Shown: positions 33,801 through 45,670, numbered from the stretch's first letter. The stretch is 64,000 nucleotides of DNA from Xiphophorus maculatus (GCF_002775205.1 NC_036453.1:3809103-3873102); one strand, 5' to 3'. Translations and numbers: made by a program. Notes: generated by a model from the letters alone, not told the origin.

Positions 33801-34055
33801 CTAAGAGACTGATAACTTTTACCTTCTGTCCTGCAGGTGTGGCAGTTTAGCTCCCTGTTCTCTCCTGTGGACACCTGGAGCTTCAGAGACGTCCCGTCCA
33901 TCGCTGAGCATCTTAAAGTTTGTCCCTACAACGAGGTCGAGTCCAAGACTGAGAAAATTCGCTTGCCTCGTGTTCGAGAAGAAATTAAACCGAAGAAGAG
34001 CTGCAAAGGTCCCTCGCTGGTCACACTGTTCCAGGAGAAGAGGATCATGATGTAG
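27830..34055 (+). CDS. fbxo40: FBXO40-type F-box protein, copy B
   Basis: Six plus-strand exons join in frame: 27830-27832 (ATG, directly followed by GTGAGT), 28905-30053, 30896-31182, 31879-32010, 32607-32892 and 33837-34055; 691 residues. The zinc-finger region is nearly identical to copy A. After it come NRWPSNIACSQPH, a charged coiled coil (EEAREERRQEEEMKKEKEKK, about 140-185), VDTSDLG, RHNKASSAFTFLCGHTFQR, CPLAYMGCTY, the F-box LSSLPYEVLCHMASFLDS (about 550-597) and the tail AEHLKVCPYN. Exon 2 covers what copy A splits into exons 2-4. The conserved TGLAPW...HFGQ segment of FBXO40 is missing; only the following SFVYGNLEPM remains, after an Ala/Ser-rich linker. It should be an SCF substrate adaptor like mammalian FBXO40. 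A poly(A) signal lies about 200 bp downstream. Confidence 0.93.
28545..28855. repeat. R1 MITE copy (intron 1 of fbxo40 copy B)
   Basis: Reverse-oriented unit with AGTTTCTTTCCATAGAAAAA, AACTGCAGGTGTGTGTCTGT and TCAGTGGGTGGAGAATCCAG, ending GGTAACTAGTAACTCC. It stops about 50 bp before exon 2. Confidence 0.85.
28561..29201. repeat. Right arm of inverted near-identical tract shared by fbxo40 A and B
   Basis: Pairs with 24732-25371; the inter-arm distance is about 3.2 kb. It includes the R1 copy, the 50-bp stretch before the acceptor (CTGCTAACAGTCTGCTGTTC and neighbours, identical) and the first 297 bp of exon 2. Confidence 0.92.
30148..30430. repeat. R4 MITE (intron 2 of fbxo40 copy B)
   Basis: Ends ACACAACCACAAAATCTTG and ACTTGGTAAGATTTTGTGG; the body has ACTTACAAGTAACTTGTCAG, GATGAAAAAGTACTAG and TTATTTTAAGTGTACT, matching the R4 copy at 14969-15362. 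Confidence 0.8.
30560..30890. other. Intron 2 of copy B: R1 edge and unassigned repeat
   Basis: AGGTGGGTAGAGTACTAAAA at 30569 is an R1-like end. The rest carries GTTGTCATAGCAAC (30681-30694), a good RFX X-box match by consensus RYYNYYN1-3RRNRAC. The stretch up to the exon 3 acceptor is otherwise unassigned. Confidence 0.45.
31310..31835. repeat. R1 MITE copy (intron 3 of fbxo40 copy B)
   Basis: Reverse-oriented R1 with TCAACATATTTTACTCAAGT, ATCAGATGGACCAAAAATAT, ACTGCAGATGTGCGTCTGAG, TTTAGTGGGTAGAGAATCCA, ending TAACTAGTTACTACCCAACT. Confidence 0.85.
32011..32606. other. Intron 4 of fbxo40 copy B, nothing recognised
   Basis: AT-rich intron with a short poly-A run near 32449. No repeat family recognised. 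Confidence 0.4.
32990..33140. repeat. Short dispersed element piece (intron 5 of copy B)
   Basis: CAATCAGAGCCAGGAGGCGG and GCTGCTGCTAGCATCG match a common fish non-autonomous element as remembered; about 130 bp, directly abutting an R1 end (AGAGGTGGGTAGAG). Confidence 0.5.
33140..33715. repeat. R1 MITE copy (intron 5 of fbxo40 copy B)
   Basis: Starts AGAGGTGGGTAGAGTATCCA and ends GTGTAACCTGTTAATATCCAACTC-like. It contains the full R1 order including AACTGCAGGTGTGTGTCTGT and ATTCAGTGGGTAGAAAATCC. This is one of the most complete copies. Confidence 0.88.
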
Positions 34056-34248
34056 GAGCTGCTGTTGGATCTCAGTTCAATTAAATTTAATCGTACTTTA
34101 TTGATACCAAAGGGAAATGAAATAATGCATGTTTTCCATATCTGATAATTAGAAATGGAGCTTAAACTGGTACAGAATATAATTCTGATTTTAATGTGGG
34201 ATAATAATGCAATGTCTTGATAGCACTTTAAGAGTTTAAAGAATTTGA

Positions 34249-34254
34249 AATAAA
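34249..34254 (+). terminator. Poly(A) signal AATAAA for fbxo40 copy B
   Basis: Canonical AATAAA about 195 bp after the stop codon. A second AATAAA follows at 34262 and another near 34283, so alternative ends are possible. A LINE-like motif, ACTTTATTGATACCAAAGGG, lies in the 3' UTR at 34096. Confidence 0.6.
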
Positions 34255-34499
34255 GTTTAAAATAAAACAAACTTTATTTTGAAATAAAACAACTCAAGGT
34301 TAAACATTTCTGCTGTTTTATTCAGATTTTTCACTTGCAGAGACAAATTGAATATTGAGATTCATTCTCATATTATATGTTCATTAATTTAATGGAAACA
34401 AAAATATGGAATCAAAATAAAAATTATATTGGAGCAGGTTTATAGAGTTTGACATTTTTTTAAATGTGGTAGAAAAAGCAAATAACCTAAAATCAAGCA

Positions 34500-35142
34500 A
34501 ATAAAGTTATCCAATTATTTATTTTTTTTTTTTCAAAATGTAAATTCATTTTAAATCCAAAACATGAAAGAGATTTTTACGATGGCATGTCAGGGACATT
34601 GTAGATTAAAAAAACAAACAAAAAAAGGATAAGTCGAACATTTTCAGAAATGTTCTGAGTTTGAAAAGTTGAAAATTTGCTAGAAAAAATGTTGAAATTT
34701 TCAAGAAACAAAGTCAAAAACTTTCAATTTTTGGAATTTTTCTGAGTTTCAAAAGTTGAACATTTCCAAGTTTTTTGTAGAAAATTTCTGAAATTACTCT
34801 CAAAAGTTCTGACTTTTTCCCTTTTTTCTATCTACAGCGTTCCTAACACAACATTGTGGATTCTGCACGCTTGCTGTAGTTAAAAAGCATCTAGTTTTCA
34901 ATTGAACTAAGTTATTGTCCATAATAAGAGGATTTGGGTCATTTTCTTTCAGAATGTTTGCTATATTTAGCCAAGTTTAATAAATGAAATCAAAGCTGAT
35001 TTACAAATTACAAATTAAAAGTCTCCGTCTCCATCTATCGGCCAAATTTGCATCATTTTTTAACTGCAGCTGGGGATCATACAAAAATCAGTCCAAGGAC
35101 CACAAATGGCCCCCGGGCCACACTTTTGCCACCCCTGCATTA
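34500..35142. repeat. R2 MITE (hAT-like), reverse orientation
   Basis: Ends near CACAAATGGCCCCCGGGCCA and CACTTTTGCCACCCCTGCAT. It contains TTACAAATTAAAAGTCTCCG and CATCTATCGGCCAAATTTGC, shared with the R2 copies at 35888 and 38608. Confidence 0.78.
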
Positions 35143-35598
35143 GTATTTTAGTATTTAAACTTTGAATTGTGTCTGAATGACAGCAGCCACCTCTGGCTTT
35201 GTAAATGGTGCTTTGTCGACTGTCCATTCAGCAGTTCAGCTTCGTCAGCCGTTCTCTTTTCCTGCAGCGCTGCGAAAGAAAAGCGCTCGCTGTCTTTCTG
35301 TGAAATAATGAGGCTGAACATGACCAGCAATGCTAATGAAACTCTTCATTCACTACAGGTCACTTATTAGCACATTTTAGTGTTCTTATTAGATCAAAAC
35401 GGTGCACTTTTGAAAGCTTCCAGGACTTGACAATGCATTTTAGAGATGGACTACTTGGAGTGGAAAAGAGCTGCCATCATTTATCTGCAAAGAGGAAAGC
35501 AAACTGACATTGGACACCATATTTAACAGCCCCCAGCTGAATTTTAATGTTTTAGGAGTGGATTTGTGTCTATGTGCCATTACCGTTGAATAAGTGAC
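35143..35598. other. Intergenic 5' of the aifm4-like gene, candidate promoter
   Basis: Unique-looking sequence between fbxo40 copy B and the first AIFM coding exon. A splice-donor-like CACTACAGGTCACTTATT at 35350 could end a non-coding first exon, but this is only a guess. Confidence 0.3.
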
Positions 35599-38500
35599 AT
35601 GTCTGGGACCAAAGCACGTAAGTTGTTTATTCCTAATAATTATTACAATTGGGAGCATTTCATTCTGATGGTCTGAGACCTCTTTGTGTTTAAGATGTGG
35701 GATGTTTTGTAGCTTTAATAACTGATTTGATGATGGTTTGCTCAGCATGTGGTGAGTTTACAGACTCTGATTCTGACGACAAAGAGGAACAGACAGCGAT
35801 GGTGTGTCTGGAGACAGACCTTCACGATGGACAGTAAGAAAAAAACGTTATGATCTGGAAATGTAAAAGTCTGGTTTAACGTGTAGCCCAGGGGTGTCCA
35901 AAATGCATTGGTGGACCTGGGGCTGATTTTGTGCGGCCCCCAGTTGCAATTCAAAAATTATACAAATTTGGCCGATAGACGGAGATGGAGACTTTTAATT
36001 TGTAATTTTCTTACAATGGAAAATGTAAAGTACAATTCAGTGTTTGCACTTCTATAGCCAAGCTTTAACAAAAGGTAAAACCATTTGCTGCACCCAAATC
36101 AGCTTTGATTTAATTTATTAAACTTGACTAAATATAGCAAACGTTTTGAAAGTGAGTTGGTAAACTCTGGGTTGAAGCTGCATGGGGCTTTAAATCTTGA
36201 TGGTGGATTTTTATTTCTGTCAACAATTTAAGGATTTCTTTTAATGTTTTGAAAAGTGGACTTCCTACATACGGTGATACAATTATATAAAACACAAATC
36301 AAAAGTAAAATGGATGGCAGTGCCTTGACAGTGTCGAAGTTTTTAATCTGATTCGTGATTCTTTTGTTTGTCAAAAAACTTTTTAAGCATTACAGCAGTG
36401 GTTATGTGCTTTAAACATTGTTTTGTTACCTGCAATATAGTGTATTTGGATAATAAACAAAACTAACCACTTCTGTGTTTGTTCATGTGTGACGTGAGGA
36501 TGATGGAAGTTGATATTGGTCGCCACAGTGTGCTATTGACGCGCTGCGATGGAAAATATAGCGCCATTTCAAACCAGTGTTCACACTATGGCGCTCCGCT
36601 TAGCAAAGGTAAGGAAGAAAACAACAAAAAAGCAGAAAAGATAAAGTCTCCAGTTAAAACGTTGCTTTCTGGTGTGTTTAATTTACCTTGCAGCCGTGAT
36701 TTTTGTCGTTTCTGCTCAGGCGTTATTTCAGGACACAAAGTGCGCTGCCCGTGGCACGGCTCCTGTTTTAATGCTCTGACAGGAGACCTGGAGGAGTTTC
36801 CTGGGATCGACTCTCTACCTTGTCACAAGGTACAAACCGGCCGGTACATCCACATTTAGCTCAACATTTGCTGCTTATAATTTATTTTCTTCTTTTCAGG
36901 TCAAAATTCAAAACAGCAAAGTGTATGTGTCCATAAATAAAAAGGTTGGTGAGTTAATTAATTGTTAAAAATGAAATTAAAATTAAAATGGCATCTCTAC
37001 CAATTGATGTGAAAAATAAACGTTTTGTGCCACATTCAGGACATCCGGCATCAGAAAAGGTTGCAGCGAATGGGAGCTGCAGTACCAGGAGTGAACCACA
37101 CAGTTTTACTGCTGGGAGGAGGTTGGTGGCCATATTTAAAGTGCAAAGCTTAAAAAATAAATAACCAAATCCTGCTGACTCAGCAATGAACATAAAACAT
37201 CTCAATGAAAGAAATAAATCCAGTCAGAAACTATCGCCATTGGGTTTGTTGTTTGGGTCTCATTTTGAGCCAAATTATTGACCCATAAATCTCAGCTAAT
37301 TCTTTTTATGAAGTGATGAATAGAAGAAGTTTTTGATTTTGGCCTAATTTAGTTATTTATCAATGAATTGAAAGACAGTGACAGGGTCAAACATATTCAT
37401 CCCTTTTCCGTTAAATAAAATCTAATTGTGTTAAATCAAGATGTGAATTGATTCTGCCTCTCAACACGGCACGGTTGTGTGTTGGTAAGATTCTTTCTGC
37501 CTGCGTGTGTGTAACGCGTGTTTCCTGTCAGGAGCTGCTTCGCTGATCTGTGCTGAGACGTTGCGGCAGGAAAACTTTGGCGGCAGAATCATCATGGCCT
37601 CCAGAGACGACCTCTTACCTTACGACAAAACCCGACTCAGCAAGGTCATATAAGCATTTGCATTGATCCTTTCTTTTCATTTTCAGGACGGAAAGCATAG
37701 CTAAATAAGTTTTTTATTGTGTATAATTCAGGTAATGAATGTGTTGAGTGACACTATTGTGCTGAGGAGGATGGAGTTTTTCCATCAGTACGACATTGAG
37801 GTTTGGCTCCGGAAAGAAGTGAGTACTTCTCCCCAAATGTACATTTTCCTCACAGTCTGGCAGCTAAAAAAGTTTAATTTATAATATGGCATAAAGAAAC
37901 TGAGCCACATGACTTGGTAAAGTTTTCTTTTTCTGTTTTTTAAAGGCAGTATCGGTGGACACAGAGAAGAAGACGGTCACTTTTGATGATGGTTTAGTCC
38001 AGAGCTACGACCAGCTGCTTCTCTCTACTGGCTGCAGGTCAGGACAACTTTTACATTTTTAACAATAATCTACCATGAGGAATTTATTGTCATTTTTATT
38101 TATTTTATTACAAAGAAGCACAATTTCACTTCTATTTTCAAGTTTACAAGTAAAAAACCCCAGAAAACTTTAGATATTTCAGGAAAATTAAGTTAGTTAT
38201 GCAACATTTCCAACCGAATGGAAACAAAACTAGATCTAAAAATATATTGTTGTTCATTTTAGTATCAATCTGCACTGGGAAAAATTTTTCCATGGAAAAA
38301 TCTTTCATTTTCCTTTAGCTTCTCCATATTTCACAAAGACTAAAACATCAACATATTTAGTTAGGATTTTATGTGACAGATCAATATGGTGCACACAGAC
38401 ATAAAGTAGAGAATGGCCGTAAAGTAGAAGGAAAATATTCACAATTTTCCAAATTTTCATAAATAAAACCGGAAAAATGTGTCATACAAATGTGAATTTA

Positions 38501-41500
38501 ATCTGATACTCCTAAATAAAATAAAAAAACAGCTCCACTAATTGTCTCCAGAGTTAATTTTCCTACTTTACTGTTAATAAATGTAAGTACTTGCATCAAT
38601 TTTACAGCAGGGTTGTCCAAGGTGTGGCCCGCGGGCCATTTGTGGCCCTTGACCTCACTTTGTGCGACCCCAGCTGCAATTCAAAACTGATACAAATTTG
38701 GCCAGTAGATGCAGATGGAGACTTTTAATATGTATTTTTTTTACAATGGAAAATCTAAAGTACAACACAAAGGGTTTGTGTTTCTATAACCAAAAGATAA
38801 AACCATGTTTATCCAAAGACTTTTACTGTGAAGGCAACTCTGAGGCACCCAAATCAAACTCAAATCCAAAAGAAACTGAAAACTAGATGTTTTTCTTTAA
38901 AATCAGCAAACGTGCAAAAGAGGGAAAAAAGTCAGAAATTTTGAGAGTAATTTCAGAAATTTTCCACAAAAAACTTTTCAACTTTTGAAACTCTGAAAAA
39001 TTTCAAAAGTCAAAAGTTTTAGACTTTTTTTTTTATTAAGCTAAAAATTTCAGATTTTTTTTTTTTTTTTTTAGCAATTTTTTAATTTTTCAAATTCAGA
39101 AATCTCCCAGAACATTGCTGAAAATGTACTAATTTTAAAAATCTGCTATGGCCCTGATACGCCATTGTAAAAATCCATTCAAGTTTTGGATCTACAATAA
39201 TTTTTATTTTTTAGATTGGATTACTTAATTTGCTATATTTTAGGTTGTTGGGTTTTTTGGCTCATGATTACTTTCAATTCAACAATTTTGACCCAAATGA
39301 CGAAAAGTTTGAACACCTCTGCTCTACACATTTCACATTTTGTTTACATTTTTAAGCATCTTGAGAACATAATGTGACATTTTAACAGTATTTGGAGTCT
39401 CATGAGTCTCAGTTGAGGCTGGGTGACTTGCAAACAATAACTACATATTTTAAAAAAAATCCCTGTCAGTGTTAGAATCAGTTGCCAACTGAGAGCTTAA
39501 TTGTCCACTAAAACAAACACCAATATTTCTATTTTAACAAACAGGAGACTCTCAAACTGTAGACTTTAGCAGGAAAAGCGGCTGTTGTTAGCGTTATTGC
39601 ATTATTATGAATCAGATTGTTTATTTTTCCGTTAGAGCGAAGGGTCTGGATGTGCCGGGGAGGAAGTTGGACAACATTAAGATGTTGGAGACTCCAGAAG
39701 ACGCCCGACAAATCCACGCTGCCTCTCTAGGCTGCAACATCGTCCTTGTGGGAACTTCCTTTGTCGGTACTTTAGCTGCACTGTGCAAAAGTCTTAGCTA
39801 AAAACAGAGTTAAGAATATTGTGGTTTAAGTTAATATTGATGCATTATTTATTCTTAGCATCCCAGTTGTTCTGTGTTGCTATTTAAAATTTTTTGCTGT
39901 GCTTTATTTGTGCTCAATGACATTATAAGGAATTCTGATTCTAATAACATAGCTCTATGTGAAAAGCAGCGTTATTTCAAAAGTTGTGCCATTACTGCGC
40001 TAAAATAGGCTTTTAAGCACTCAATAATATTGATTTTGTGTTTATTTTTCATATTTTCCCCACAAAGGATAAGATTTTAAATAGGTTTTGATGTTTTTAA
40101 GACTTTATACTGCTCAGCAAATATTTTAGTATTGTGAATAAAAGCTGTTCTGTTGATGATCTCTGTTTCAGGAATGGAGGTGGCGTCGTACATGATAGAC
40201 AAAGCGTCCAGCATCACGGTGGTGGGGAGCAGCGACATGCCGTACCAAAACACTCTGGGCCTCGAGGTCGGGAAAATCACCATGATGGTGAGGCCGCCCG
40301 AACTTCCTGGCATTTTATTTTTATTTATTTAGTTGTTTGCACTGAAACGCTGTTGTACTGCAGATGCTGTTGGAGAAAGGTGTGAGATTTTACATGAATG
40401 ATCACGTGACAGAAATTAAAGGCGTTAATGGAAAGGTAAAGCCGGAAAACGTCTAGTTATTAACTTGTAGTAAGAAGATACATAAATAATTACGTTTCTT
40501 CATTTTGTCTTTCTTCCTTTAAGGTGAAAGAAGTCGTACTTAAAAGTGGTCATGTTATCCCAGCTGATGTTTTAATTGTGGGTATTGGTGAGTAAAATTA
40601 TTGTAATACTGTACTTAAAAAAATATATTCATTATTTTTCTATATATATATATATAAAAGAAATATATAGGAACTGTAGACCTAGATTTTAAATAGGATT
40701 TTCTTTACTTGAACTTGGTTCTTAAAGTCTAAATATTGATATTTTAAAGCTAAGACAATAAAATATTACAAACATATATGATATATCTCACAGTCTGGAC
40801 TAAGGTCTTGCAGGAATTCGTGTCCTTTTTATGAAACAGCAAATTTAGCAAAATTAAATCAACACTGTGCCGAGTCCATTTGGTCTTTTTCAGAAATGGT
40901 GTCAAAGTTATTGACTACATGAGTTGAGTAACACTTGAAATAGTTGTAACTCTTGTCTCTTGTTGAGTTATTTAAATTCTAAATTTCAGGTTCTGAAAGT
41001 ATTCAGCATTAGCATTTTTAAAAAAAATCTCTTTTTCTGTTTTCCACCAGGCAGCATCCCAAACTCAGAGTTTCTGCAAGGCACTAAAATACAGAAGAAC
41101 TCCAAAAATTATGTTGTTGTTGACAAGGTCAGCTTTTAATCTGTTGTCACAGTTGGTTAGTAACGAGTTCATTTTATCTGAGTAATGGTTTTTTTTAATG
41201 TACTTTTAGGAGTATTTTTACTACACTGTACTTTTTACTTTTGCTTGAGTAATTTTATTATGAAGTATCACTACTACTACTTGAGTATAATTTTTGAATT
41301 CTCTGCCCACTGACTGAAAAAACAAACAAAACAAAAATTCACACTTTTTTTTTTTAAGTTTTCAAAAAAGTTTCTTTTGCCTGATTTAAATTTATTTGCA
41401 TTGTTAAATGATATTTTAAATTATTAAATAAATTATTAAATGTATTTATTTTGACCAGACAATAAAAAGCAGAAACAGAAAAAAATTAATAAGATGCCAG

Positions 41501-44300
41501 TTGACATGTAATTATGTTATTTATATGTATTATTTTCATTTTGATCTTTGAAATACCAAGATTTCCATATATTTTCATATTGTGGTTTGTCTGATGATGT
41601 AGTTTTTAAACATTAAATGTTACTTGAGTAGCATTTTTACAAAATAATTTTTACCCAAGTAATTTCTTGGACAGATACTTTGTACTCGAGATAACAAAGG
41701 TGGGTAGAGTAACCCAAAAATTGTACTAAAATAAAAGTATCACTACTTCAACATATTTTTACTCAAGTAAAAGCAAAAAGTAGCCACCAAAGAAATTACT
41801 CAAGAGTGAAAAAGTATTCGGTAAAAACTCTACTCAAGAACTAGTATTTGGTATTTTAATCCAAGTAGGTAACAAAAAAATAACAAAATCAGGCAACAGA
41901 ACATTTTTCCAAATCAGTTTCTTTCAATATAAAACTTATAAACTTTAACAGAAACTGCAGGTGTGTGTCTGTGTCTGGTGAATTTAGGTTAAAATATGTT
42001 TGTTTTACTTTCAGTGGGTCGAGAGTCCAGAAAGTTTTACTCAAGAAAGAGTAGAGATACTTCATAATAAAATTACTCAAGTAAAAGTAAAAATACTAAC
42101 TTCTTCTCTGTTAGTGGTGCTCCTCTTCTTGAGTAAAGTTTTTGGCTACTCTACCCAGATTTTAACACTTTATGTATCTTCATTTCTAACGCATCACCAT
42201 TTTTTTTTTACATAATTTACTCTCTAAGTTCACTTCCTCAGTTATTGTAAACCGGATTTCCTCATTGACAGAGATAATTTTTTGTTTTTCTCCTACAGTA
42301 CATGCGAACAAACGTCCCGGATGTTTTCTGTGCTGGTGACCTGGCCTCCTTTCCTCTGGTACTGGCTAAAAACCAGTTAGTCAACATCGGACACTGGCAG
42401 ATGGCACAAGTACAAGGTAGCAACACCTTCTGCTTCACTGTGCTGAACATCCAGGGATAATATTCTGCAAACCGTTGCTGTAACAAATGGTTGATTTTAC
42501 TTTTCATGTCAAACCACGTTGTCACCAACAAAGCAGTTTTATCCACACAAATTCAGATATTTTCTCTTTTTTGGATCAATCTCTGCAAAACTGGGAGGAA
42601 GGAAGGAAGGAAGGAATATGCTTTTCTGCAAAAATGTTTGAAACACTCAGACCAACTTTTGTGGCATCACACTCAAAATCACCTTTCCAGTTTATTCTCA
42701 AAATTGGGCTTCATTTACTTGAGTACCTTTTTTAAAAATGTAGTTTTTAGGAGTATTTTTACTTTGCTGTATTTTTTACTTTTACTTCAGTAATTTTATT
42801 ATGAGGTATTTCTACTCTTATTTAAGTAAAACTTCTGGATTTTCTACCCACTGAATGAAAAACAAACATGTTTTAATCAAACATTTACCAGGCACAGACA
42901 CACACCTGCAGTTTTTGTTAAAGTTTCTAAGTTTTTTATTGAAAGAAATTTTTACTGAAAGTTGGAATATTTTTTTATTTCTTGTTACTCATTTGAATAT
43001 TTGGCCCTTAAAATACCAAAATCTCCACTTAACTTTAGATTTTTGTCTGTTGATGTTATAATTTTTAAATATTAAATGATTGATAATTTGGTCAGTACTT
43101 GTTTTAACAAATACTTTTTTACTCTTACTAGAGTAATTACTTTAACTTAAATAAAAAGACATTGAGTCATTGCTACGCTAACTTGAGTATAATTATTGGT
43201 TATTCTTCCCTTCTCTCTTTATCCTGAACTATTATAACGAATAATGTGGAGTGTATTTATTTTCAATAGTCCTGATTTTGACTCTTCAACAATAGCTCCT
43301 CCTGCTGTAATCTTGTTTTGTTTAATGTAGAATGTGTTAAAAATTATTTTCATGTTAACTGTTAAAGTTTTCTTTTTGTGCTTTAGGGAGGATAGCTGCT
43401 CTGAACATGCTAAAGAAAACAACTGAACTCACCTCAGTTCCTTATTACTGGACCATCCTACAAGGCAGAACCATCAGATATGCAGGTAAGCAAACAAACT
43501 CACTAAGGTTTCTTATTTTATCTGTAACTAGAAGAAGCTGCTGTCTGCTCTGGTCTTTTCCAGGTTATGGGGAGGGATACACTGAGATAGTAATGAAAGG
43601 AAACTATGAGTTTGAGGAGAGGAAGTTCCTGGCCTTGTATATCAAGTAAGTTGAGAGAGAGAAAATCTAATTGTAAAGAAAAGCATGCAGATTCAATAAA
43701 TAGTTTGTATTTTTTTGTTTTCTTTAGGAATGATGAGGTCATAGCAGCGGTGGGCCTGGATTATGATCCTGTGGTGTCTGCTGTGGCCGAGAGGCTCCTA
43801 TCAGGGAAAGTCATCACAAAGAAAGAGGCTCAGTACGCAAACTCCTCAGATTATTCATCCTTTTTTATTTTTTTTAATTTATTTTAAGGATGCAAGATAG
43901 ATTGAAGGGATATTTCTTCACTTCAACCCCAAAATAGCAAAAAAAAAAACCCAATAATTTTACTGGATTCACCCTAAGGCAGTGGTATCAAAGTTATTTT
44001 CACTTTAGCCGGTTGTGCCTGAATGCCTGATGTTTTGACAGGCTTTGGGTTGTTTTGATGTCCATCATGGCGGAGTGGGCGGAGTTTCGAAGAGAGTGAC
44101 GTCACGTGCAAAGGGTCAATAAGGGCTGATGTGACAAGATGGTTCCAACATATTTTGAAAAAAGAGAGCAGCAAAATGAAAATTTAGGTTTTTGTTTTGT
44201 TTTATTGTTGTTGTTTTTTTAATGAGTCAATTTTTTTTTTTTTTTTTTTTTACCATTTTTTGACAGGTCGGATGATCCCAGTTGGCTTCAGGTTTCCTGA
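35599..44300 (+). CDS. aifm4: AIFM3/AIFM4-type Rieske and FAD/NAD oxidoreductase
   Basis: Nineteen exons join in frame: 35599-35617, 35746-35833, 36499-36608, 36720-36829, 36900-36944, 37040-37121, 37532-37644, 37732-37818, 37946-38037, 39636-39766, 40172-40287, 40364-40435, 40524-40587, 41051-41127, 42299-42416, 43387-43485, 43564-43645, 43728-43832 and 44267-44300; 547 residues. A Rieske domain has Fe-S ligands C63-x-H65 and C82-x2-H85 (QCSHYGAPL, CPWHGSCFN). Next come the FAD motif LLLGGGAASLICAETLRQ (about 147-164), an NAD-binding LVGTSFVGMEVASYM (about 285) and FCAGDLASFPL (about 412). This is the AIFM3 (AIF-like) architecture; those enzymes are mitochondria-linked flavoproteins and AIFM3 can induce apoptosis. 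The acidic N-terminus (TDSDSDDKEE) is short and has no obvious mitochondrial presequence. I prefer AIFM4, a fish paralogue name, but AIFM3 cannot be excluded. The first intron and the exon 3 acceptor are the least certain. Confidence 0.9.
35888..36165. repeat. R2 MITE, 3'-truncated (intron 2 of aifm4)
   Basis: Starts CCAGGGGTGTCCAAAATGCA, followed by GTGCGGCCCCCAGTTGCAAT and GGCCGATAGACGGAGATGG. Similarity fades after AAATATAGCAAACG. Confidence 0.75.
38320..38500 (-). mobile_element. Tc1/mariner terminal fragment (intron 9 of aifm4)
   Basis: TAGGATTTTATGTGACAGAT CAATATGGTG and AAAGTAGAAGGAAAATATTC resemble the terminal DNA of fish Tc1-like elements, GGATTTTATGTGATAGACC and AAGTGGAAGGAAAATGATA, read in reverse. 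No transposase sequence is preserved. Confidence 0.6.
38605..39330. repeat. R2 MITE, near-complete (intron 9 of aifm4)
   Basis: Left end CAGCAGGGTTGTCCAAGGTG TGGCCCGCGGGCC; right end AAAGTTTGAACACCTCTGCT. Between them lie CAAATTTGGCCAGTAGATGC and AGACTTTTAATATGTA. About 720 bp, the longest R2 copy here. Confidence 0.8.
41150..42165. repeat. R1 MITE copies, two in opposite orientation (intron 14 of aifm4)
   Basis: Forward unit from TAGTAACGAGTTCATTTTAT near 41157 to about 41690; reverse unit from AAGGTGGGTAGAGTAACCCA (41697) to about 42160, ending GGCTACTCTACCCAG. Confidence 0.8.
42705..43215. repeat. R1 MITE copy (intron 15 of aifm4)
   Basis: Forward unit: TCATTTACTTGAGTACCTTT, TTTAGGAGTATTTTTACTTT, ACACACCTGCAGTTTTTGTT, ending near TTGGTTATTCTTCCC. 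A (GGAA)n run lies just before it at 42597-42615. Confidence 0.85.
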
Positions 44301-44468
44301 TCTGCATTAAAGCAGTCTGAAGATTAAAATATCAGAGGACTTCACACCTTCATGTTTCTGTGTTCTGGTGCTGGAAAACTATTCACAGCAGGGAGCCCAA
44401 CACAACTGATACCTCAAATAGATGCAGCTTTAGGTCTTTTTTAGTCCAAAATGCTGTTTTTTTAACTT

Positions 44469-44474
44469 AATAAA
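44469..44474 (+). terminator. Poly(A) signal AATAAA for the aifm4-like gene
   Basis: Canonical AATAAA about 170 bp after the stop codon, followed by a GT-rich stretch (TCTGTGTACAGGAGTGTCTG), as expected for a cleavage site. Confidence 0.75.
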
Positions 44475-44509
44475 CTCTGTGTACAGGAGTGTCTGAGTGG
44501 GTGTCTTTT

Positions 44510-45670
44510 GATGTGATGTATATCATGTCTTACTATGTTTTTTATATAAAAATGCAGACTTTGGAACTGCTGCTGCAACATAAGCGGGCTTGGAGGTCGC
44601 GGGGGCTTTGGATGGACGGGATTAGCAGAACAGAGAGGAGGTGGTTAGCTCTTTGAAACAGAGATGCTGAAGCAGGCAACAATAACAAAGCATGACAGCA
44701 GGGGAAAAAACAGGCCTCCAGGAAGCTGCACACAAAGCCGTTGCGACCGACACTTCACCACAAAAATATAGTTCTTCTGTTTATTAGATCATCCCTGCAA
44801 CTCTAGGAAATATTTTATTCTATTTTATAATAATCATACATACAGATTACAGCACACAGATTTTTGTCTTTGTGTTTATCATGATAAACTTTTGTTAGTT
44901 CAGGAAAACGTCTCTATTCTGACACCTGCTGTTCACTTGCGGTATTGATTCACCACCTGAAACATTGAAATAGATCCCAATAACACTGAGATGCCGTTTT
45001 TGTGTTACTTCTGAATAAGCAAGTAAAATAAAACGCTGTTTTATGTAAGATTATATAAATTCCACAAACTAATGGTTGTTGCTGCTGTGGGAAGAGTTTA
45101 GGTTCAATGTCACAACAGCAACCAGTTTTATCAAGAGAAAAATATTTAAAACTAGAATTAACCATTATTTAAGATTTCCCAAATAAGCCAATTTAAATGT
45201 TTTATGACTAATACTAAATAAACAAGCATGTGCGAGCTTTTATGGGGAAAAAGGGTTAAACATTTTCCAACTATTGTCAATTTCTTCCATTTTGCCACAA
45301 ACGTCTGTGTATTTCATAGGGCTTTGATGATAAACTAACACAAAGTACTACACGGCTGTGAAGTAATGCAGACAACAGCAGTTAAGAAATCTACCTATTA
45401 TTTGTGCAACAACTATAAAATAAAATAGAATTTGTGTTTCCACATGTAACAGAATTTAGTTTGTATTATTAGACATATATACATATACATACATTATGAT
45501 GCTAGTTTGGTGCTCTTGGGGCCCTCTAGTGGTGTGGAGGTCTTAATCAGCCACTTAACTTGAATATGCCTTTACACTGATTTTAAATGTCCATCTTGTA
45601 ATACTTTCCTTTAAGGGTAAAAGGAGTAAAATCCTCAATTAAGATTTTCAGAAGGATGAGTTGCTGTTAT
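44510..45670. other. Intergenic, nothing recognised
   Basis: AT-rich DNA between the convergent aifm4-like and liat1-like genes. There are short (TA) and (ATAC) tracts near 45475. No exon, RNA gene or clear repeat family. Confidence 0.4.
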
